From: an uncultured Lachnospiraceae bacterium | GTDB lineage: Bacteria > Bacillota > Clostridia > Lachnospirales > Lachnospiraceae | Direction of reading: 5' to 3' | DNA length: 64,000 nt | Assembly: GCA_910586725.1 (NCBI GenBank) | Contig: CAJUJL010000002.1 | Coordinates: forward strand, 62,001 to 126,000 | Made by a program: the position numbers and the translations under genes | In this document: in pieces, positions 17,027 to 25,200 of the stretch | How the letters are laid out: each line of letters starts with the position of its first letter | Position numbering within the stretch: position 1 is the stretch's first letter | Notes under the pieces: model-generated | The model's input: the letters and a program-made list of their open reading frames with translations, nothing else | Told to the model about the DNA's origin: nothing | The model's database searches: none

Positions 17027-18178
17027 ATGAAGATCTTTGACGTGATTAAGTATGAGGGAGGTAATAATGTTTTTGTGTGGAAATTTCCGGGAGAGGATTT
17101 TAACACATTGTCTCAATTGATAGTGCATGAATCCCAGGAAGCGATTTTTTTTAAAGACGGAAGAGCTCTGGATCTTTTTGGCACCGGCAAATATACGCTG
17201 CATTCTCAAAATATTCCGTTGATCAGAAGGCTGGTTAATCTGCCTTTTAACGGGGAGTCTCCCTTTCACTGTGAAGTGTATTTTATCAATAAAGTTGTTT
17301 CCATGGACATTTTATGGGGGACGAGCAGTCCTGTACCGATACAGGATGCTTTGTATAAGATTATTCTTCCGGTAAGGGCAAACGGGCAGTTTGGAATTCG
17401 TGTAAAAGACAGTAAAAAATTATTGGTTCAGCTGGTGGGAACAATAGATCAGTTTGACCAGCAGACGGTAAAAAGATATTTTAAAGGCATTCTTCTTACA
17501 AATATTAAGGATTATATTGCGACGCAATTTGTGCAAAAGCAGATTTCATTTTTAGAAATACATTCTCATTTAAAAGAAATTTCAAGCGGAATTCAGGAGC
17601 AGCTGGCACAGGAATTTTTGACGTACGGCATTGAATTGGTTCATTTTAATGTAAATGAAATTACGCCGCCGGACGATGATCCGTCTTATGCACAATTAAA
17701 AAATGCGTTAGCAAAAAAAGCCGAAATGTCAGTTATGGGATATGATTACCAACAGGAGAGAACGTTTGATATTTTAAACAGGGCGGCTGCAAACGAAGGG
17801 GTATCCTCTGATATTATGGGCGCAGGACTGGGGCTTGGCATGGGAGCGAATCTGGGCAGCATGATCCATAACGCAATGGGAAATGTGGTTCCGAATGTGC
17901 AGATGGCCAGACAGACTGTCGGGGAAACTGTGGTTAAATGCTCCAATTGTGGAAGCGAGATGCCGGAAGGAGCAAAATTTTGTCTGGAATGCGGGCAGAA
18001 AGCAGAAGAGCCGAAAAAAGAAAATAAGATTACCTGCCCAAACTGCAAAGCAACCGTACCGGAAGCAAAATTTTGTCTGGAATGTGGCTATAAATTTTTG
18101 ACGGAATGTTCGTCGTGCAAAGCAAAACTCGTACCGGGAGCGAAATTTTGTCTGGAGTGCGGGCAGAAAATAGAATAA
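17027..18178 (+). CDS. SPFH-domain protein with C-terminal zinc ribbons (YdjI-like)
   Basis: 383 residues. The N-terminal two thirds (about 1-230) look like the SPFH/band 7 domain of the bacterial YdjI type, once annotated as virion core protein: VFVWKFPGEDF, ESQEAIFFKDGRALDLFGTGKYTL near 40, and a helical region ending near 245. A glycine- and methionine-rich stretch (about 262-290) follows, then three zinc ribbons: CSNCGSE..FCLECGQ (305-325), CPNCKAT..FCLECGY (335-355), CSSCKAK..FCLECGQ (362-382). SPFH proteins scaffold membrane microdomains. B. subtilis YdjI works with YdjG, YdjH and PspA at the membrane under envelope stress; no PspA is present here. First gene of a four-gene unit with 22-, 13- and 54-base gaps. 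The exact role is unknown. Confidence 0.8.
   Translation: MKIFDVIKYEGGNNVFVWKFPGEDFNTLSQLIVHESQEAIFFKDGRALDLFGTGKYTLHSQNIPLIRRLVNLPFNGESPFHCEVYFINKVVSMDILWGTSSPVPIQDALYKIILPVRANGQFGIRVKDSKKLLVQLVGTIDQFDQQTVKRYFKGILLTNIKDYIATQFVQKQISFLEIHSHLKEISSGIQEQLAQEFLTYGIELVHFNVNEITPPDDDPSYAQLKNALAKKAEMSVMGYDYQQERTFDILNRAAANEGVSSDIMGAGLGLGMGANLGSMIHNAMGNVVPNVQMARQTVGETVVKCSNCGSEMPEGAKFCLECGQKAEEPKKENKITCPNCKATVPEAKFCLECGYKFLTECSSCKAKLVPGAKFCLECGQKIE
17971..18158 (+). repeat. Three near-identical 20-base repeats encoding FCLEC zinc-ribbon halves
   Basis: AGCAAAATTTTGTCTGGAAT at 17971-17990 and 18064-18083, and a copy with two differences at 18139-18158. They encode (A/E)AKFCLEC in the three zinc ribbons. 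The same codon usage at nearly every position suggests recent duplication or gene conversion. A related stretch occurs in the next gene around 18267-18300. Confidence 0.8.
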
Positions 18179-18200
18179 ATACATAAGGAGTGGGAAACGG

Positions 18201-19334
18201 ATGGCTTTTAAGAAAATTTTTTGTCCCGACTGCGGCAGTCAAACGCAGGTGAACGATGAGAAGGAATTTTGCTTTTGCCTGGAATGCGGCTATAAAATTA
18301 CGTTGCAGTCCGGATCATCTTTGGACGAGGGGGCGCAAACAAAAGGGCATGAAGACAAATCCATGCAGGATAACGATACTATGGAGAATGATCACTTTGC
18401 GGCAGATGAAAAATTAAAAGAAGTAGATTTTTACTATCAGTTGAGTCGGGATAAAAAAGAGTATGAAAAGCCGGAGGAAGAGCCGGTATATTATTTGAAA
18501 GCGCAGGATTTGCTGGTTGATTTATCGCAGCAGTATCCACAGGATTACAGAATATGGTGGGAGCTTAGCAAACCGTTGGATTTTATGCGGGTGTCCCCAA
18601 ATGCAACGATGCCAAACCAGTGCGGCATAAATGAAAATTATTTTGGAAGAGCTCTTGATCTGGCGGGGATTGAGGATAAAAAAAGGCTGATTGACGCACA
18701 TGACAAATATGTGACAGAGAAGAAAGCGGCGTTGGCCTTAGAGGAAAAAGCCAGGGAAATCGAAGAGCAGGAAAAAAGAAGGCAGATCGAAATCGAACGG
18801 CAAAGATACGAGGAGGAGAGAAAGAGAAGAGAGGAGTCAGAGGCCAGAAAAGCCGCCGAAAAAATCCGGAGGGAACAGGAAGAACAGGCGCAAAAGGAAG
18901 CGGCGGCACAGGAGGGAATGCGGCTTAGCGCAGAGCTGTGGAAATGCCTTGAGGCAAAAGATTACTCCGTTGTAAACGCCAGATATTTTCGTCTTTCCGA
19001 AGGTGAACAGACAATCATAGGAATTTTCAGAACGGTTTCCAACGTTTTGTATTTAATGTCATTTCGCATGGAACAGGGAAAAAATCACGTCATATATCGT
19101 GACCAGACGGTAAGCGTCAAATTTGACAAGGAGGGATACGCGTTAAAGTATGACAACAGGCCGTTAAAAATCAAAGGGATGATGCCGCCAAACGATCGGC
19201 TGCGCGTGGTAAATAACGGTTTGGGAGGCTATTCTGTGAATCATATGGAATTACTGCAAGATGATGATTTTGTAAACAATATCCTGAAAGATTCCAAAAA
19301 ACCTTTTATTTCATTTAATAAGACATTTTTATAG
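18201..19334 (+). CDS. Zinc-ribbon, coiled-coil protein of unknown function
   Basis: 377 residues. N-terminal zinc ribbon (CPDCGSQ..FCLECGYK, residues 8-33), close in wording to the third ribbon of the upstream SPFH protein; an acidic linker; a compact region around 70-165 with YYLKAQDLLVDLSQQYPQDYRIWWEL, reminiscent of a TPR-like helical unit; a charged coiled coil (about 165-240, rich in E, R, K, Q); and a C-terminal domain (about 245-377) that I do not recognise. No membrane segment or signal peptide, so probably cytoplasmic or recruited to the membrane by a partner. GGAGTGGG precedes the ATG. Shared zinc ribbon and tight spacing imply joint action with the SPFH protein. Confidence 0.7.
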   Translation: MAFKKIFCPDCGSQTQVNDEKEFCFCLECGYKITLQSGSSLDEGAQTKGHEDKSMQDNDTMENDHFAADEKLKEVDFYYQLSRDKKEYEKPEEEPVYYLKAQDLLVDLSQQYPQDYRIWWELSKPLDFMRVSPNATMPNQCGINENYFGRALDLAGIEDKKRLIDAHDKYVTEKKAALALEEKAREIEEQEKRRQIEIERQRYEEERKRREESEARKAAEKIRREQEEQAQKEAAAQEGMRLSAELWKCLEAKDYSVVNARYFRLSEGEQTIIGIFRTVSNVLYLMSFRMEQGKNHVIYRDQTVSVKFDKEGYALKYDNRPLKIKGMMPPNDRLRVVNNGLGGYSVNHMELLQDDDFVNNILKDSKKPFISFNKTFL

Positions 19335-19347
19335 GAGTGGAAAAGTT

Positions 19348-19902
19348 ATGAATGCCGGACAGATAAAATGTATCAATTGTGGAGGTAATTTGTTGATAGC
19401 AGCGAATGGAAAGGAGAGAAATTGTCCTTATTGTGATTCTGTTTTCAGGATCGAAGAGAAAACAGGTGATTTGCATAGCCGCAATACTCCATATGCACAG
19501 GAAGCTTTGGATGAGGGCCGGAACGCTTCTGAAATTGTTCGCAATATCTGCGGGTCTTCCGGGTTTGATTCTCTGTATGGGAAAGCTGGATATTCATTGG
19601 AAGATTACAGCAAATATGATAAAGCAAAACAAAAATTTGCGATCGGAGAAGGGGAAGAAATCTACCTGATTTTTGACGCAACTATTTTGGGCAGTTGTAA
19701 AAAAGGATTTGCGGCAGGCGCGAAGGGACTGCATTATTGCGCAGACGGACGCAATGCGCATATGATTCCGTGGAATCAGTTTAAAAGTGTGGAAATCCGG
19801 AAAAAAGCCGGAAACTTATTTCTTAACAGAGAGGAATTTAACACGGCGTCGGACAGCGGTAAACTGTATAAAATATTAACGGAAGTGCAAAAAAACCTGT
19901 AA
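19348..19902 (+). CDS. Zinc-ribbon protein with PH-like C-terminal domain
   Basis: 184 residues. An N-terminal zinc ribbon (CINCGGNLLI..CPYCDSVFRI, residues 9-36) is followed by a helical segment and, from about 95, a beta-rich domain (EGEEIYLIFDATILGSCKKGFAAGAKGL..IPWNQFKSVEI) with the layout of bacterial PH/GRAM-like domains, in which a stress-type G-x-A-x-T/G turn precedes a strand pair and a C-terminal helix. Such domains often bind membranes or proteins; this assignment is by pattern only. Third gene of the SPFH unit, 13 bases after the previous stop, with GGAGTGG before ATG 19348. Function unknown. Confidence 0.65.
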   Translation: MNAGQIKCINCGGNLLIAANGKERNCPYCDSVFRIEEKTGDLHSRNTPYAQEALDEGRNASEIVRNICGSSGFDSLYGKAGYSLEDYSKYDKAKQKFAIGEGEEIYLIFDATILGSCKKGFAAGAKGLHYCADGRNAHMIPWNQFKSVEIRKKAGNLFLNREEFNTASDSGKLYKILTEVQKNL

Positions 19903-19956
19903 GAATTACAAAAAGAAAAATCTTAGAGGCCTGCAGAGAGAAAAAGGAGGAAAGTT

Positions 19957-20595
19957 ATGGATTTTGATTTATTATCAATGAAATTAAGGGTAAAAGATTT
20001 CATGAAAAACACAAAGCCCAGTCCATGGGTTGTGAGTTTTATACAGGGCGCGTTAGCGTTTGCTTATGTGATGGGCATTTATTTTATAATCAATTGGAAT
20101 ACGGATATAAGCCGGGGAATTCCGTATTTTATATTGCTGGAGTTGTTGTATTTGAATTTTCGCGCTTCTGCGCATTGGTATTGCTTAAAAGTATCGCGGG
20201 AAGAAAAAACGGTTGTCAGCGATGCGTTTGCTGCGTTTAAAAAAAGGGCTTTTAAAGTTTTTGTTGTAGGATTATTGAAAGATATGGCTCTTTTTATCGG
20301 TTTTTGCCTGTGCTTTGTGGGCTTTGTTTTTCCGTTTTACTGGTTCAGGTTTGCGACTTATGTGGTAAATGATTACGAAGACATTGGCGTATTCGGTGCA
20401 TTGGGCAAAAGTAAACAGCTTTTGAAGGGACATGCTATGGAATTATTTAAAATAGACTTAAGCAATTTGGGGTGGTTTGCTTTGGGATTCTTTACTTCCG
20501 GTCTTGCCTGTTTTTGCGTAAAACCATATACTACCATATTGTACGCAGAGTATTACGATTATCTGAAGGGGCAGTCGGAATTATTTGACAATTGA
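19957..20595 (+). CDS. DUF975-family integral membrane protein
   Basis: 212 residues with four to five membrane segments (about 26-47, 53-72, 100-130, 170-192). The C-terminal pattern L-x-G-H-x-x-E-L-F-x-x-D-L-S (near 150) followed by LGWFALGFFTSGL and KPYTTILYAEYYDYL is that of DUF975, a family of unknown function common in Lachnospiraceae and other Firmicutes. Start ATG 19957 follows AAAGGAGG. It closes the SPFH unit and is followed by a terminator. As the only clear integral membrane protein in the unit, it could anchor the zinc-ribbon and SPFH proteins (inference). Confidence 0.8.
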   Translation: MDFDLLSMKLRVKDFMKNTKPSPWVVSFIQGALAFAYVMGIYFIINWNTDISRGIPYFILLELLYLNFRASAHWYCLKVSREEKTVVSDAFAAFKKRAFKVFVVGLLKDMALFIGFCLCFVGFVFPFYWFRFATYVVNDYEDIGVFGALGKSKQLLKGHAMELFKIDLSNLGWFALGFFTSGLACFCVKPYTTILYAEYYDYLKGQSELFDN

Positions 20596-20622
20596 AAAAG
20601 AGTAAAGGCGGAATACAGTCAG

Positions 20623-20650
20623 GCGGGAAGGATCAACCTTCCTGCTTTTT
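20623..20650 (+). terminator. Intrinsic terminator of the SPFH/zinc-ribbon unit
   Basis: 9-bp stem (20623-20631 with 20637-20645, one G-U pair), 5-base loop, five T (20646-20650). Confidence 0.85.
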
Positions 20651-20685
20651 CTGTGGGAAATGAAGTTCCGGTATGGAAACGGTTG

Positions 20686-20714
20686 TTGATTTCGTTTTTT
20701 GGCCGTGTTATAAT
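20686..20714 (+). promoter_or_regulatory. Sigma-A-type promoter for aroK-aroE
   Basis: TTGATT (20686-20691), 17-bp spacer, perfect TATAAT (20709-20714), 47 bases before the aroK start and after the preceding terminator. Confidence 0.7.
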
Positions 20715-20761
20715 AAAAAACGCAGTTTTAATAAAATTTTCAAGGAGCCAAAAAGAACGGG

Positions 20762-21334
20762 ATGGAAGGAATACATAAAGTTAATACAAAATGCAATCTG
20801 TTTCTGATAGGGTTTATGGGAAGCGGAAAAACGACAGTCGCCAATTATTTGAAAGAAACATACCGCATGGATATGGTAGAAATGGATCTTGTGATTTCTA
20901 AACGGGAAGGCAAGAGCATTTCAGATATTTTTGCATTACATGGAGAGGAATATTTTCGTGGGCTTGAGACAGCGCTGCTGGAGGAAATACAAAAAAAGAG
21001 CGGCGTAGTGGTGTCCTGTGGCGGCGGCGTGCCTATGCGGTCGGTTAATGTAGACGCAATGGGAAAAAGCGGCAGAATCGTATTTTTGCGGGCGTCTCCG
21101 GAGACGATTTACGAACGCGTAAAAGACAGTCATGACCGTCCTCTTCTGGAAGGCAATAAAAATGTTGCGTATATTTCGGAACTGTTAGAAAAGAGAAGAG
21201 AAAAGTACGAGGCGGCCGCAGATATTTTCATTGAGACAGACGGAAAAAAAGTTTCTGAAATCGGGGAAGAAATCATGCATTCGCTTTGGGCATTGGAGCA
21301 CAAAAATAAAAACGATAATGACGGGAGGATATAA
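20762..21334 (+). CDS. aroK: Shikimate kinase
   Basis: 190 residues. It phosphorylates shikimate with ATP in the aromatic amino acid pathway. Walker A GFMGSGKTTV (about 19-28), the shikimate-binding Asp/Arg segment (EMDLVISKREGKSISDIF, then FRGLE near 62), and the CGGGVPMR motif near 83 are all present, as is the lid Arg region SHDRPLL near 125. AAGGAG lies 14 bases before ATG 20762, rather far. The next gene, aroE, begins 5 bases after the stop, so the two pathway steps are co-expressed. Confidence 0.95.
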   Translation: MEGIHKVNTKCNLFLIGFMGSGKTTVANYLKETYRMDMVEMDLVISKREGKSISDIFALHGEEYFRGLETALLEEIQKKSGVVVSCGGGVPMRSVNVDAMGKSGRIVFLRASPETIYERVKDSHDRPLLEGNKNVAYISELLEKRREKYEAAADIFIETDGKKVSEIGEEIMHSLWALEHKNKNDNDGRI

Positions 21335-21338
21335 AACG

Positions 21339-22208
21339 ATGGCAGAAAGAATAACAGGACATACGGAGTTGATTGGGTTGATGGCGTATCCGATCCGCCA
21401 TTCCAGTTCGCCGGCGATTCACAATGAAGCGTTTGCGTATTTGGGGCTGGATTATGCGTATCTTGCGTTTGAAGTGGATAACGATACCCTGGAAGACGCA
21501 ATCAAAGGCATGCGGGCGCTTCAGATGCCGGGAGCAAATCTTTCGATGCCGAATAAAGCGGCGGTCATTCCTTATCTGGACGATTTATCGCCGGCGGCCA
21601 GGCTTTGCGGCGCAGTCAATACAATTGTAAATAAAGACGGGTTTCTTACAGGCCATATCACGGATGGCGTGGGGTATATGCAGGCGTTAAAAGGTGATGG
21701 AATTGACGTAATCGGCAAAAAAATGACGATTGCGGGATCGGGCGGCGCAGCAACGGCGATTCAGATTCAGGCAGCGTTAGACGGCGTAAAAGAAATTTCC
21801 ATTTTCAATATCAAAGACAAGTTTTGGGATAATGCAAAAGAAACGGTTGACAAGATTACGGAGCAGACGGATTGTAAAGCTGCTTTGTATGATTTGGCCG
21901 ATTTGGATAAGCTGAAAGAAGAAATCGAAGATTCTTATCTGTTTGCAAATGCGACGGGTATGGGCATGAAGCCGCGGGAAGGGCAGACATATATTCCGGA
22001 CAAATCCTTTTTTCGACCAGAATTGATCGTGACGGACGTTGTGTATTCACCGGCGGAGACGGCAATGCTGAAAATGGCGAAAGAAGCCGGTTGTAAAACG
22101 ATGAACGGCATGGGAATGCTTTTGTTTCAGGCGGCTGAAGCTTTCTATCTGTGGACAGGAAAGGAAATGCCCATAGATCATATGAAAAAAACGCTAAAAT
22201 TCGATTAG
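21339..22208 (+). CDS. aroE: Shikimate dehydrogenase
   Basis: 289 residues from ATG 21339, with GGGAGG at 21323-21328; an in-frame extension to 21231 overlaps aroK and is rejected. It reduces 3-dehydroshikimate to shikimate with NAD(P)H. Substrate-binding domain with PIRHSSSPAIHNEAF near 18, catalytic Lys in NLSMPNKAAVIPYLD near 70, and a Rossmann domain with GSGGAATAIQIQ near 133. The cofactor loop after the second strand reads NIKDKF rather than the Arg-rich NADPH loop of E. coli AroE, so a YdiB-like quinate/shikimate dehydrogenase is possible. No terminator follows before the large secreted-protein gene. Confidence 0.93.
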   Translation: MAERITGHTELIGLMAYPIRHSSSPAIHNEAFAYLGLDYAYLAFEVDNDTLEDAIKGMRALQMPGANLSMPNKAAVIPYLDDLSPAARLCGAVNTIVNKDGFLTGHITDGVGYMQALKGDGIDVIGKKMTIAGSGGAATAIQIQAALDGVKEISIFNIKDKFWDNAKETVDKITEQTDCKAALYDLADLDKLKEEIEDSYLFANATGMGMKPREGQTYIPDKSFFRPELIVTDVVYSPAETAMLKMAKEAGCKTMNGMGMLLFQAAEAFYLWTGKEMPIDHMKKTLKFD

Positions 22209-22269
22209 ATTTTTCATGGAGTGTGAAACGGATGAATCGAAAAGCGGGGAAATGGAAAGGAGATATATT

Positions 22270-25200
22270 ATGAAATTAAGAAAAGTTGTATCAGGCATAT
22301 TAGCTTGTGCCATGATACTAAGTTCCGTGCCGGCAATGGCGGAAGGAGACGCTGGCACGGCGCAGAGTGGGCCGCGTATTTCTTATACGGTTCCCAGGGA
22401 AGGAAGTTTTCCGGTTCCTGCGAAAGTAACCGTAGGAGCAGAGCGTTATAGTGCGTTTGAAGACAAAGCGAAAAATCCTGTACAGATGAGCAGGGTGGAA
22501 GGCTCAGGCGAGCCGGTCGTTGAAAACTGTGATGGAGCATGGGGATTTAACGGGCAGATTATGTCGGGGGAGAACGACGATAAATTTGACGTTAGCGGAA
22601 ATGACCCCATGATTATTTCTTTCAGGCTATATCTGAAGAGAATGGGAACAGAAGACCAGGGACATGTAATTTTAGCAAAAGGAGATCGTCAGTATTCGCT
22701 TGAGCTGATGTCGTATGGATTGCGGTTCCATTCGATACTTCCCGGGGGTACCTGGAGAAATTATACTATGAGTAACTGCTTTACCAAAGGGTTGAATCAA
22801 TGGTATAACATTGTTCTGGTAAAAGACGGCAAAACAGGCATAAGAATTTATGTGGATGATATAGCCGGCGAAGTGTTAGGCTATCGAAGCCTGGCGCATT
22901 ATGACGCTCCGTTTTCGATCGGAACGCAGATAGAGGAAGGAACAGCGCGAAGGCCGTTTACGTCTGAATATGGATACGTGGCCGATTTAAAGTTTTTCAA
23001 CGGCGCGGCAATGGAGGAAGACAAGGGAGCGGAGTTTGATGAAGCAGTGGATTTGAGCGCGTGGGATGAGATGCCGGATGATGGAAAGGCGCCTCTGTAC
23101 GAACTGCTGGAAACGGTAGAGCCAACGGCTGATTTTTCATTCAAACCCTACAAGGAGACGACGGTATGGAGTGAATCCGCCTCTCCACAGGCGCCGGAAG
23201 CGCCAACGGCTGCCGGAGAACGCGTGGAAGTTTTTCAGTGTGGAACGGCGTATACGGCGACGACGACTCTGACGGTGCGCGATGGGGATCCGTTTCAGTT
23301 TACGGAAGCTATGGGAAGCGCCGTAGAGGAAGAATTTCAGAGCTATTCGTACTATAATAAAATTCCGTCTTCCAGACTTACGGGCGTAGCTGACAGTGAA
23401 AAAGGAGTTAATGATGATGGTCTGGCAAGCTGGGCAGTGGACGGAGATGAAAATACGATGTGGCATAGCAATTATGGCCCGAATGCGACGAATTTAGTAG
23501 ACTTTGATTCACCGACCGAAAAGAATAATACATATACGATTACGCTTGACGAGCCGGAAGAAATTGCGCGATTTGTATATGTGCCAAAACAGAAGGCCGG
23601 CGGAAGCGATAACGGTATCATCAAAAGACTCAATTTGTATGGAAGTGCAAGTGATGATGGAGATTTTGAACTGATTAATCAGACGCCAATCACCTGGACT
23701 ATGAATCGAGAGAAAAAAGAAGAAAATTTTGAGCCAAGGAAGATAAAAAGGCTGCGCATAGAAGTGCTGGATGCGCATAGTAATGATGCAGATAAAGACT
23801 ATATTTCAGCAGCGGAGTTTTACCTGTATCAACGAATAGACGTTTTGGCTCCCAAGGCTGTTGCAGAGGTTTCGGAAGACGGAAAGAAAATGACGGTACA
23901 GGCTTCTTATCTGGCTTCAGATGTTCCATGTACGCATGCCATTACAGATTCCGTTTCTATTGGAAATTTGATTAATATGGAAATAGGTAATACCCGCCTC
24001 CTGACGCCGTCTGTTCTGATGGATGACGGAAGTTTATTGAGTGAGCATAAGGGTCTTTCCACATCGGTTACATATGAATTTACAAGTGACAATACGGCTG
24101 TTGCATCAGTAGATGAAAAGGGACTTGTTACGGCTGTTGCAGAAGGGAAAGCAAATATTACGGTTAAGACGACTCTTCCGGGACAGAATGATGTCGTAAA
24201 GACGGTTGCGGTTGAGGTATTTCCGGAAGGAAGCATGGTCCTTCATCCGGAAATGAAGTATAAGAAACCGGTGGCGGATGAATATCCGGAAATAGCCGAA
24301 GTATGGTTAAACACAGAGAAGGATGATAAGCATCCGACGGTTATTACCGATCTTGCAACAGGAAACGCGCATTGGGAGACGTTAGACCCGGATCAGATTA
24401 CTGTTGAGAAAAAAGAAGGTTTAATTGGGTTTAATGGACAGTATCGGTCCTCAGGCACAACAAATCAGTTCAATGTAACGGGGAATAATCCGCTTGTTGT
24501 TTTATTTAAACTATGGGTTGATAAACTTCCCACAGGAGGCGACGGAGATACGGAACGGGCGATCGCAACAAAAGGAGAGCAGTTTTCTTTTACAATTAAG
24601 AAAGATTCAGAAGTGTCGGAAGGAGCTTATCTGTGTCTGCGCGCGCTTGGGACCAGCAATGATCAATCGCCGCTTGCTTCCTATGACATTCCGGCTGAAT
24701 GGACAGGAAAATGGCATGATATTGTAATTGTGTTTGACGGTAAAGGAAGGCAAAACAGCATGGGATTTTTCGTGGATGGAGAATTTGTTCCAAACAAAAC
24801 GAACTATGCCGGAACGATTGGCAGCTCTGACTATAGGGATGGCACCATGACGACTGCGCTTCGTCCGTTTATGATCTGTGGAAAAGCGGACGAGTCAGAC
24901 ACGGTGTTTACAAAAGAGAACGGTTTCCTTGCAGGATTTAAGTTTTTTGACGTAAGAACGGTTGCGCCTGAGATTGTAGAAAAGATCAATCTGTCGCAGC
25001 TTGGAAACAGAAACGGCGCTGCCATTATCAAATATTTACTGGATGCAAAAGACAGAACGGCGCATGTCACGGCGACTCCGTATAAAATGCAGACGACATG
25101 GAGTGTGGCAGGAGAAACGGAAAAACTGGACGGGACAACTCGGTTTGAGGCTCAGAAAATGCGAAGTAAGGGATACACGGCGACAACCGTGTTGACAACG

